Below, in pieces: positions 1-5,123 of a stretch of DNA of 6,179 nt. The DNA lies in the NCBI GenBank assembly GCA_021802375.1, contig JAKAAL010000280.1, forward strand, positions 1 through 6,179, in the 5' to 3' direction. How positions within the stretch are numbered: the first letter of the stretch is position 1; each line of letters opens with the position of its first letter. The position numbers and the translations under genes were made by a program. This DNA comes from Bacillota bacterium (lineage in GTDB: Bacteria; Bacillota_E; Sulfobacillia; Sulfobacillales; Sulfobacillaceae). Below the pieces are notes generated by a model. It was not told where the DNA came from. It was given only the letters and a program-made list of their open reading frames with translations, and did not search any database.

Positions 1-314
1 TCTTCGCCGTCGCATCTGGGACATTAGGGATATATGGTGTAGGGGCCGCGTGCTTTTTTCCCGCGAATCTGGTGGGACTCCTCGGGAATTTCGCAGAAGA
101 TACACACGGGGTTGTGGGTGCCTTGCAGCGCCTATCGATCAATACGGGGACGGCCATCGATGCGACCGTAGTTGGAAACTTGCTGCTCCAGAGGCACCAG
201 GTGATGTCGCAGACGGGGATGCGCGATGGTTGGCTTTATGGAGCGATTACGCTTATGGTCGCGTTGGCCGCCGTAGAATTTTCGAGGACTCACAGGTCCG
301 ATCAACGGCGCTGA
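1..314 (+). CDS. Transporter C-terminus, probably major facilitator superfamily (5' end outside window)
   Basis: The reading frame is open from base 3 to the TGA at 312-314 and gives the last 103 residues of a longer protein. A hydrophobic, Gly/Ala-rich segment lies at about residues 1-27 of the visible part. An amphipathic stretch containing a QRLSINTGTAID motif follows, then a final hydrophobic helix at about residues 75-93 and a short basic tail ending in SDQRR. This is the layout of the last helices of MFS drug or metabolite exporters, where the cytoplasmic link reads roughly 'R.xG.AIG.A'. A GTG at 72 is in frame but lies inside the hydrophobic segment, so it is not a credible start. The substrate cannot be told. 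The gene is on the same strand as the DUF2249 cluster, but 388 bases of non-coding DNA with their own promoter signals separate them, so it is probably a separate unit. I saw no clear terminator after it. Confidence 0.55.
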   Translation, partial: FAVASGTLGIYGVGAACFFPANLVGLLGNFAEDTHGVVGALQRLSINTGTAIDATVVGNLLLQRHQVMSQTGMRDGWLYGAITLMVALAAVEFSRTHRSDQRR

Positions 315-611
315 CGGAATGGGTCATCGAAAGGTACCGACCTCTAAGCTTAGGTAGCCGGGAGCGAATTCCTGCGATGGGGGACGTACCAAGTGGATCT
401 GAGTGTCTCCATTTTGCTGATAATTCGTCGGCCTCGTGCCGGCGCTCTGCTACTTGGTTCATCCGAGACATCCAAGGTCTTGACAGTCGTTAACAGAGAA
501 GGCCTCCAGGATGAGTTTGCCGTACCGATTCTACGCGCAGGAGGTAGCTAGTGCATGGATGCCCGTATAGCGTGCTGGGAACCCTCGATCTAAAGGAGGT
601 GAATCATCTTA
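315..611. other. Non-coding stretch with no convincing gene
   Basis: No frame on either strand gives a protein-like sequence here. The stretch holds a 10-base perfect palindrome, CTAAGCTTAG (344-353), a small GC hairpin around 427-443, a lone TTGACA hexamer at 480-485 without a matching -10, and a strong ribosome-binding-like sequence at 592-601. The longer open frames read Arg/Ser-rich and irregular, so I treat them as chance. It could be decayed coding DNA, but I cannot recognise what it came from. Confidence 0.5.
592..601 (+). promoter_or_regulatory. Orphan extended Shine-Dalgarno-like sequence
   Basis: AAAGGAGGTG is a near-complete match to the complement of the 16S rRNA 3' end. No ATG, GTG or TTG sits 5-10 bases downstream. 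The nearest, GTG at 613 and ATG at 620, open only 6 and 31 codons and overlap the Crp/Fnr-type operator. The site also lies upstream of the likely transcription start of the DUF2249 operon. It may be a remnant of a lost gene, part of a regulatory region, or chance. Confidence 0.3.
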
Positions 612-627
612 GGTGATCGATGTCACA
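612..627 (+). promoter_or_regulatory. Crp/Fnr-family operator upstream of the DUF2249 operon
   Basis: The site reads GGTGA-TCGATG-TCACA. The inner GTGA-N6-TCAC is a perfect inverted repeat, and the whole matches 9 of the 10 defined positions of the CRP-type consensus TGTGA-N6-TCACA. Its centre (619.5) is 41.5 bases before position 661, which would be the start point for the TATTTT at 649-654. That is the geometry of a class II activator site. A second site of the same form lies at 3792-3807, and a Crp/Fnr regulator is encoded at 4394-5089. Binding by that regulator is inferred. Confidence 0.65.
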
Positions 628-648
628 GACTGAACCTGCACGGGCTAC

Positions 649-654
649 TATTTT
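649..654 (+). promoter_or_regulatory. Possible -10 element of the DUF2249 operon promoter
   Basis: TATTTT matches 4 of 6 positions of TATAAT and would place transcription start near 661, leaving a leader of about 42 bases before the ATG at 703. No good -35 hexamer is visible. That is expected if the operator at 612-627 overlaps the -35 region and the promoter depends on an activator. TATCTA at 655-660 and TACTAT at 646-651 are alternative -10 candidates. Confidence 0.4.
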
Positions 655-702
655 TATCTACAAGGTGTCGTGGTCTCGCCTGTTGAACTGGAGGAATAGC
701 GC

Positions 703-1200
703 ATGGAGCCGGTAATGGTGGAAGTGAAGAGCGTTCTCAAACAAGGACTGTCTCTCTTCGGGCATATGATGGATACCGTAAACCATTTGGAGCCCGGTCA
801 GGTCCTAATCGTGAAATCTACCTTTAGTCCCCGCCCACTAATGTCCCAGATGCGACGGCGAGGATATACTATCGCGCAAGAAAAAGTCGGCAAGACCACG
901 ATTACGACCTTTACCCCGGGCGATGTGTCGACGGACACTCGACGACCACTAGCGGATCAAAAGATGGTCCCGATCGCAGGTCCTGAGGAGTTTTTGGATA
1001 ATCGGGGGTTGGTGCCACCGGAACCCATGCAGCGCACGTTAGGTCGTTTGGAAGAAATTCCAGTAGGCACGGTCCTCGTGATCCATAATGATCGGGTTCC
1101 GGTGTTCTTGTTAGGTCAACTCGACGACGACGGATACCCTTATGAAACGCGTGCTCAACCGGATGATTCGGTCATCGTTCGAATCTTAAAGACGCATTAA
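703..1200 (+). CDS. Tandem DUF2249-domain protein
   Basis: This cytoplasmic protein of 165 residues has no signal peptide or membrane segment. It contains two copies of the DUF2249 fold, a small TusA-like alpha/beta domain. Domain 1 spans about residues 10-72 and includes 'LEPGQVLIV', a SPRPLM motif at 42-47 and RRGY at 52-55. Domain 2 spans about residues 97-162 and is the more typical copy, with the RGLVPPEPMQR helix-start motif at 101-111, IPVGTVLVI at 119-127, a DRVPVFLL strand and helix at 130-137, and DGYPYE at 143-148. No cysteine stands where TusA has its catalytic one, so sulfur transfer of the TusA kind is not supported. The start ATG has a good site, GGAGG at 690-694, eight bases away. 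It is the first gene of a likely operon, with 14 bases to the next gene, and sits behind a Crp/Fnr-type operator. Family members often occur near NO and denitrification genes, but the biochemical role is unknown. Confidence 0.75.
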   Translation: MEPVMVEVKSVLKQGLSLFGHMMDTVNHLEPGQVLIVKSTFSPRPLMSQMRRRGYTIAQEKVGKTTITTFTPGDVSTDTRRPLADQKMVPIAGPEEFLDNRGLVPPEPMQRTLGRLEEIPVGTVLVIHNDRVPVFLLGQLDDDGYPYETRAQPDDSVIVRILKTH

Positions 1201-1214
1201 ACGGGGGAAGTACG

Positions 1215-2474
1215 ATGTCCCAAGAACGCTATAAGCCGAGTGTCAATATTGAGCAAGCACCGCGTATGCTGTACCCGCTCCTTCATGTGGGGACGGCATA
1301 CGTATTTTTAATAACCGCCGCCGTGGTTCTGATGGTGTATGGCCAGGATATGGCAAGAGGCGTTTACAGTAACCCCATGGTAATTTTAATGGTGCATTTT
1401 TTTACGTTAGGATTCTTGTCGATGACCGCGATGGGAATCTTACAGCAGTGGGTGCCAGTGGTATTTGACACCCCTGCGAATTCAGGTGGCTGGGTCTTAA
1501 CGGCCTTCATCCCGTATCTCTTGGGGATATTGATATTTGCCTGGGGTCTAGCAAGTTCGCAATTCGTGGTCGTGGGCATCGGTGGGACGTTGCTGGCGCT
1601 GGGGATTGTCGTCTGGACGGTCGGTGTATGGCGACAATTGAACCGCTCTAAAAAGCCCCGTGACATCGTGTTTCGGGGGATCCAAGGCGCTATGTTGGGA
1701 TTTAACGTGGTGTGGCTGCTGGGGCTTTTCATGGCTTTTTCGTTTCTTGGATGGTGGCCCGTGCACCACGTACTACGCGTCCACATTGCGACGGCTGTGG
1801 CCGGGTGGATGGGAATTTTGATCCTAACCGTGCAACAAAAGCTCAATCCCATGTTTTCGATGTCTAAGGCAGAGGGAATTAATCAAGGGATTCCGGTTTA
1901 TATCGTGGCGGCCGGAGTCTTGGCGACTTGGGTGTCGTGGTTCACCTCGATGATGTGGTGGCACAGCGGGGTGGGGCTTTTTATCATTGCACTAGTGATA
2001 ATGATTTTGGGGTCCCTACGTATTGTGGCCCGAGGCAAGGCACCGACGTTCGACCGAGTATTCATTGGTGTGGGTGCGGCTTGGGGATTGATGTTAGCCG
2101 CTGCAGTGTTGGCCTGGTGGTTGAATCCCCTGGCCGTGGTCTTGGGGTTTTGGGGGATGTTGACTTTGATTTTAAGCTATCAGGCGCGGATTATTCCTTT
2201 CATGGTTGCGGTGGCGATCGCCCGCCGCCTGCCAGGACCGATTTATAAGGCGTTTTTTATGGCGAACGCGATGCATTCCAAAAACCAATCGGTCATCGTA
2301 GGAGCGCTGGGATGGATTGGAGCTGGGCTCATGATTATAGGACGAATCACGATGCATGCTAACTGGGACAGAGCCGCCGGACTTGTTGTGCTGGTGCTTG
2401 TGGTCACACAAATTGGAGGGATAAGCCTCGCTATGGCTCGGAGTCGATCCCGCCGACCTACGGTTCAGTCTTGA
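1215..2474 (+). CDS. Heme-copper oxidase subunit I-like (CcoN-related) multi-pass membrane protein, paralogue 1
   Basis: The 419-residue integral membrane protein has about 12 hydrophobic helices (roughly 22-42, 55-83, 94-113, 117-139, 156-180, 187-206, 226-247, 252-270, 282-302, 305-325, 361-377, 388-407), the number found in subunit I of heme-copper oxidases. Two blocks stand out. His61 starts a helix with a GILQQWVPV motif. His190 starts another, followed by AGW, a glutamine pair and LNPMF. Both blocks recur in the next gene with the same 129-residue spacing between the histidines, so they are likely heme ligands or structural equivalents. There is no HPEVY-type motif of the copper site, so it is probably not a normal terminal oxidase. 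The ATG has a GGGGGAAG site at 1203-1210. Its TGA overlaps a possible TTG start of the next gene. It may instead belong to an unnamed oxidase-like family or be a distant NnrS-type protein. The function, perhaps electron transfer or NO handling, is inferred. Confidence 0.6.
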   Translation: MSQERYKPSVNIEQAPRMLYPLLHVGTAYVFLITAAVVLMVYGQDMARGVYSNPMVILMVHFFTLGFLSMTAMGILQQWVPVVFDTPANSGGWVLTAFIPYLLGILIFAWGLASSQFVVVGIGGTLLALGIVVWTVGVWRQLNRSKKPRDIVFRGIQGAMLGFNVVWLLGLFMAFSFLGWWPVHHVLRVHIATAVAGWMGILILTVQQKLNPMFSMSKAEGINQGIPVYIVAAGVLATWVSWFTSMMWWHSGVGLFIIALVIMILGSLRIVARGKAPTFDRVFIGVGAAWGLMLAAAVLAWWLNPLAVVLGFWGMLTLILSYQARIIPFMVAVAIARRLPGPIYKAFFMANAMHSKNQSVIVGALGWIGAGLMIIGRITMHANWDRAAGLVVLVLVVTQIGGISLAMARSRSRRPTVQS

Positions 2475-2479
2475 GCGCT

Positions 2480-3253
2480 ATGGATTTAAAGCGGCTTAAA
2501 GTGGGTCGGGCGCACACGGACAAAACGGCTCCACTAGCCGTGCCGGTACTCTTTTGGACCACCGGGGCTTTGGGGATGTTGGCGGGATTTTGGCGCCTTT
2601 GGGCAGCTCGGCAAGACTGGTTAGCTACGACGATGGGCCAGGGGGTGGTGCTGGCTACAGTTCACTGTTTTACGTTGGCGGGACTGACGATGGTGATGAT
2701 GGGAGCCCTGTACCAGTTGATGCCGGTATTGCTAAATTGCTCGCCCACGCCAGCCTGGCGCCCCGTGGCGCAATGGGCTCTCTATACTGCGGGCATTATA
2801 GTCTTGGTGTATGGCTTTAATGGCGGGATTCCCGTCGCCCTAGCCTCGGGTGGAGCAGGTGTGATAATTGGGATTGCGTTTTTCTTGGGCAACATGGCGA
2901 GCCTTTTGGGCCGTCGAACCACCTTTAATATTACAGGATGGTTTATCGTGGCCGCTCTCGGCTACTTGGCGATGACTGTGGTGTTGGGTAGTCTCTTGGC
3001 GTTGCACTATCTAGGGCTTATATCGCTCGGTCCGTCCGTGCTCGGCATGCATATGACAGTCGCGCTAGGAGGTTGGTTTGGCCTCCTGGTTGTTGGGGTG
3101 AGCTATCGCCTCTGGGCCATGTTCGGGCGAAATCATCGGGAACCGACCAACTGGGTGATAACATGGACTTTGGTTAATTTGGCCGTGGTCGGACTACTTG
3201 TCGGAAGTCTGACAGGCTTCGATTCTATAAGAATACTGGCGTGGCTGCTTTAA
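2480..3253 (+). CDS. Heme-copper oxidase subunit I-like membrane protein, paralogue 2, N-terminal part (split gene)
   Basis: From the ATG at 2480 the protein has 257 residues and about seven full helices. The alternative TTG at 2471 overlaps the previous stop and would add three residues. Neither start has a clear ribosome binding site, so translation is probably coupled to the gene before. His62 opens the block ending in GALYQLMPVLL, and His191 opens the block with GGWFG and GVSYRLWAMF. These match His61 and His190 of the upstream gene, making the two tandem paralogues. The protein stops at TAA 3251-3253 inside what should be helix eight (ILAWLL, stop, LMAFLAYI). The next reading frame continues in the same phase with the missing C-terminal half. 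Together they give about 423 codons, close to the 419 residues of paralogue 1. It is therefore either a nonsense-disrupted gene or a genuinely two-piece protein. Confidence 0.65.
   Translation: MDLKRLKVGRAHTDKTAPLAVPVLFWTTGALGMLAGFWRLWAARQDWLATTMGQGVVLATVHCFTLAGLTMVMMGALYQLMPVLLNCSPTPAWRPVAQWALYTAGIIVLVYGFNGGIPVALASGGAGVIIGIAFFLGNMASLLGRRTTFNITGWFIVAALGYLAMTVVLGSLLALHYLGLISLGPSVLGMHMTVALGGWFGLLVVGVSYRLWAMFGRNHREPTNWVITWTLVNLAVVGLLVGSLTGFDSIRILAWLL
3251..3253 (+). other. In-frame TAA separating the two halves of paralogue 2
   Basis: The codons around it read CTG CTT TAA TTG ATG GCG. The phase before and after is the same, and the flanking residues form one continuous hydrophobic helix. A single base change from a sense codon such as TTA (Leu) would create it. 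The directly following TTG and ATG could allow re-initiation. Read-through or a sequencing error are the other explanations. Confidence 0.7.
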
Positions 3254-3256
3254 TTG

Positions 3257-3751
3257 ATGGCGTTTTTAGCATACATTCGAGATGTTATGCTTGGCGGCCC
3301 AATCGATAGGAGAACGATGCAGGACCCAGCACTTCGTACCGTGGCCGCGGGGCTAATCTTCTTGACGGTATTTGAGATATTGGGGAGCCTTGCGGCCTTA
3401 GGCCACCACGCACTATGGATACCGGCACTGTGGGCATATGGCCTAGGATGGGTGGGGTTGACCTTTATCGGATTTAGTCAAAAACTTCTCGCGTTTATGA
3501 TCTGGATTCATCGTTACGCACATGTGCATGGCCATGGTAAAGTACCAAGGCTAGACGATATTTGGCGCCCAGCTTGGGACTACCCTCCATTACTGGCTAC
3601 AGGGATCGGACTTATCCTGCAAGTTGGAGGATGGTGGGCGAAGTCTAATGACTGGTTTCTCGTGGGAATCGCCTTACAAGGTGTCGCCTGGCTATGGATG
3701 TTGCTGTTCGGTGCCCGGGCGGCGCGAGGCCCGCACCACGCACCCGATTAG
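3257..3751 (+). CDS. Heme-copper oxidase subunit I-like membrane protein, paralogue 2, C-terminal part (split gene)
   Basis: From the ATG at 3257, or the TTG just before it, the product has 164 residues. It starts in the middle of a hydrophobic helix (residues 1-12), followed by an Arg/Asp-rich loop and helices at about 28-48, 54-76, 112-128 and 134-152. GWVGLTFIGFSQKLLAFMIW and the following His85-Arg86-Tyr87 align with the C-terminal region of paralogue 1 (there SYQARIIPFM), and a His-rich loop (His85, 89, 91, 93) leads into GKVPRLDD. No ribosome binding site is visible, only the stop codon of the first half one base-triplet earlier, so expression alone would need re-initiation. I read it as the second half of a single ancestral gene, not a separate family. 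It is followed by a 348-base gap. If both halves are made, they could assemble in the membrane, but that is speculation. Confidence 0.6.
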   Translation: MAFLAYIRDVMLGGPIDRRTMQDPALRTVAAGLIFLTVFEILGSLAALGHHALWIPALWAYGLGWVGLTFIGFSQKLLAFMIWIHRYAHVHGHGKVPRLDDIWRPAWDYPPLLATGIGLILQVGGWWAKSNDWFLVGIALQGVAWLWMLLFGARAARGPHHAPD

Positions 3752-3791
3752 CGCGGTGTGAACGGATGGTGATGGCAACACCCGAGGCATT

Positions 3792-3807
3792 TGTGACCAA
3801 CATCACC
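3792..3807 (+). promoter_or_regulatory. Second Crp/Fnr-family operator
   Basis: The site reads TGTGA-CCAACA-TCACC and contains a perfect GTGA-N6-TCAC inverted repeat, the same core as the site at 612-627. It also matches 9 of 10 consensus positions. A class II start would fall near 3841, but the -10 there (TACCGT) is poor. TATAGC at 3821-3826 is a better hexamer at non-standard spacing. The nearest plus-strand gene downstream is the DUF2249 gene at 4100. Confidence 0.55.
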
Positions 3808-3840
3808 GAATGCCAGAGAGTATAGCGGTACCGTGATCTT

Positions 3841-3869
3841 CGGGCCGCCGATGCGATGCCTGCGGTCCG
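3841..3869 (+). other. Leader hairpin
   Basis: CGGGCCGC (3841-3848) pairs with GCGGTCCG (3862-3869) over eight base pairs including one G-U, with a 13-base loop. No T-run follows, so it is not an intrinsic terminator. If transcription starts near 3841, it would form the extreme 5' end of the mRNA, where it might stabilise the transcript. This is inference from the sequence only. Confidence 0.3.
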
Positions 3870-4083
3870 TTGCGGAGGGTGGGAATGGAAGTTCGCTAGC
3901 GATCAAGATGGAGTGTATAAGTGCGACCAATATCCCATGCCCATCTCTCACTGACGCCTAAAGGATGTTTGGTGGGGCTCTAAAAAAGTGGATTCGGGGC
4001 TGCCGAGCCATTTTTAACACCATGGGCCCGAAAAGGCCGCTAACTTCCAGAGGTGAAAAGCCGGCCCGATACTTTCTGGAAAC

Positions 4084-4090
4084 AAAGGAG
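4084..4090 (+). promoter_or_regulatory. Ribosome binding site that fixes the GTG start at 4100
   Basis: AAAGGAG lies nine bases before GTG 4100. It directly abuts ATG 4091, which is too close for initiation there. This spacing is the main reason for choosing the short form of the DUF2249 protein. Confidence 0.6.
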
Positions 4091-4099
4091 ATGGAATTT

Positions 4100-4318
4100 G
4101 TGAAGGAATTGGATGTACGACCCATTTTAGAGGCTGGCGGAGAGCCTTTTGAGCTCATTATGGCGTTTGTGGCCAATTTGGCACCCGGGGAAGCTTTTCG
4201 TCTCTGGGCAACTTTTAAACCCGAGCCGCTACTTGCTGCCTTGGGGGCTAAGGGTTATGTAGCCACGGTCGAAGAAGTTGGAGAGAAAAATTGGTCGGTA
4301 GATTTTATCCCGCGATAA
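4100..4318 (+). CDS. Single-domain DUF2249 protein
   Basis: The 72-residue soluble protein consists of one DUF2249 domain (TusA-like fold) and little else. The family start motif is ELDVRPILEAGGEPFELI (about residues 3-20), followed by LAPGEAFRLWATF (27-39), the KPEPLLAALGAKGY helix (40-53) and a last strand ending WSVDFIPR. It resembles domain 1 of the protein at 703-1200 (SPRPLM...RRGY there), suggesting two related DUF2249 proteins in one regulon. It contains no cysteine. The GTG start is chosen because the domain begins there and an AAAGGAG site is well placed. An upstream in-frame ATG at 3965 would give 117 residues with an unconvincing extension. It lies 75 bases before the regulator gene. 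The activity is unknown. Members of this family are often encoded with NO-related and hemerythrin-like proteins. Confidence 0.7.
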   Translation: MKELDVRPILEAGGEPFELIMAFVANLAPGEAFRLWATFKPEPLLAALGAKGYVATVEEVGEKNWSVDFIPR

Positions 4319-4367
4319 GGCCGTACAAATCCCGGGACCGGTAGTCGCCTAGGTCTTTGTCGCGAAG

Positions 4368-4373
4368 TATAAT
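4368..4373 (+). promoter_or_regulatory. -10 element before the Crp/Fnr regulator gene
   Basis: A perfect TATAAT lies 20 bases before the ATG at 4394, implying a start near 4380 and a very short leader that begins at the ribosome binding site. No good -35 stands at 16-18 bases (TCGCCT at 4345-4350), and there is no TG extension. No GTGA-N6-TCAC site is present, so autoregulation by this motif is not apparent here. Confidence 0.4.
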
Positions 4374-4393
4374 GGGGTGCGGGAGGGCGACGC

Positions 4394-5089
4394 ATGCCAG
4401 GAATGAGCCAACAGATCTCTTTGTTCAAGTTGATACCATCAGCCCGGTTATCGGAATGTTTGGTAGTGCGCCAATACAGTGTAGGTGCCCATGTTTTTGA
4501 ACAAGGAGATTCAACCAGCGGGCTGTGGTTCGTCATGGAAGGCAAGGTGGCCGTGGAACGGGTGGAACCGGACGGAAATCTTACGACCACCGGCGTATGG
4601 ATGGCGGGCGACATTGTGGGTATTGCCGGACTCTGGGACCAAAGTGGCTATCCGGCATCGGCACGCGCTTTAAGCAATCCTACCGTAATGGGTTGGATAT
4701 CTCGCTACCAGGTCCTCCAACTCCATCAAGAGTTCCCTGCGGTAGGCCTGGAAATTAGTCGGATGCTCTCAGAACGTCTTCGTTTCATTCAGGAATCGGT
4801 GTCAAGCCGCCAGGGCCGACCTATCCTCAATCAGGTGGCCTCGGTGCTGTGGACCCTATGTCATCGGATGGGGCCCGATATCGCGCTAACCCACGAAGAT
4901 TTATCCCACATCATCGGCACCCACCGGGAAACGGTGACTCGGGCGCTGCAAGAATTGGCCCATCAAGGGATCGTCGAGATCCGCCACGGGTCGATTAAGA
5001 TTATGGCGGTGGAAAAGCTTGAGCCGTGGAAGATGATGGTTCGCCCTCAATCAGTCCGAACTGACATCCATCAGCACCGTAAAGACTAG
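4394..5089 (+). CDS. Crp/Fnr-family transcriptional regulator
   Basis: The 231-residue cytoplasmic DNA-binding protein has an N-terminal cyclic-nucleotide-binding-like beta-roll at about 10-115, with the signatures GAHVFEQGD (31-39), LWFVMEGKV (44-52) and AGDIVGIAGLW (71-81). A dimerisation helix follows at about 115-136. The C-terminal winged helix spans about 145-205, with LTHEDLSHIIG (165-175) as the first helix and HRETVTRALQEL (177-188) as the recognition helix. Arg178, Glu179 and Arg183 correspond to the residues with which CRP reads GTGA, in agreement with the two GTGA-N6-TCAC sites in the window. Only two cysteines (22 and 156) are present, so an FNR-type iron-sulfur cluster is unlikely. 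The ligand may be something else, for example heme/NO as in Dnr-type proteins, but no sequence here proves that. The start ATG has GGGAGG at 4381-4386; ATG 4403 is an alternative. Confidence 0.88.
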   Translation: MPGMSQQISLFKLIPSARLSECLVVRQYSVGAHVFEQGDSTSGLWFVMEGKVAVERVEPDGNLTTTGVWMAGDIVGIAGLWDQSGYPASARALSNPTVMGWISRYQVLQLHQEFPAVGLEISRMLSERLRFIQESVSSRQGRPILNQVASVLWTLCHRMGPDIALTHEDLSHIIGTHRETVTRALQELAHQGIVEIRHGSIKIMAVEKLEPWKMMVRPQSVRTDIHQHRKD

Positions 5090-5110
5090 GGCGAGCTAGT
5101 GAGTCTCGCC
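5090..5110 (+). terminator. Terminator-like hairpin after the regulator gene
   Basis: GGCGAG (5090-5095) pairs perfectly with CTCGCC (5105-5110) around a nine-base loop, directly after the stop codon. The following bases (GAATTATAT) are A/T-rich but not a T-run, so intrinsic termination would be weak. Confidence 0.35.
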
Positions 5111-5123
5111 GAATTATATCGTA

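Larger units (their letters stand above)
3752..4099. promoter_or_regulatory. Long non-coding leader region before the single-domain DUF2249 gene
   Basis: This stretch holds the second Crp/Fnr-type operator (3792-3807), a strong hairpin (3841-3869) and the ribosome binding site for the gene at 4100. An ATG at 3965 is in frame with that gene and would add 45 residues, but it has no properly spaced binding site (AAAGG abuts it), and the added sequence is basic and unlike the family. I therefore treat 3965-4099 as leader, not coding. I see no terminator for the membrane protein genes here. Confidence 0.5.

Noticed and set aside
344..353. CTAAGCTTAG palindrome as an operator or terminator
   Set aside because: It is isolated, has no loop for a hairpin, and a 10-base palindrome alone is weak evidence.
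50..493. Long plus-strand open frame of 147 codons overlapping the transporter end
   Set aside because: Composition is Arg/Ser-rich and irregular, it overlaps the better transporter frame out of phase, and no motif or ribosome binding site supports it.
511..570. Small open frame of 19 codons with AGAAGG eight bases before its ATG
   Set aside because: It is too short to judge, has no recognisable motif and no usable promoter (the TTGACA at 480 would place the start inside it).
620..715. 31-codon open frame from ATG 620, overlapping the DUF2249 start as a possible leader peptide
   Set aside because: Its start lies inside the operator and upstream of the likely transcription start, and its ribosome binding site spacing is poor.
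3748..3951. Minus-strand open frame with a Cys/His-rich end
   Set aside because: It spans the non-coding region with the operator and hairpin, has no start context and no family resemblance; the Cys/His run is too short to call a metal site.
3965..4099. N-terminal extension of the single-domain DUF2249 protein from ATG 3965
   Set aside because: AAAGG abuts the ATG with no spacing, the extension is basic and unlike the family, and a much better spaced site serves GTG 4100.
5113..5118. TATAAT on the minus strand as an antisense promoter, or on either strand as a cupin or regulator promoter
   Set aside because: No -35 partner exists at the right distance and it lies between two convergent gene ends; better read as the A/T-rich part of the terminator region.
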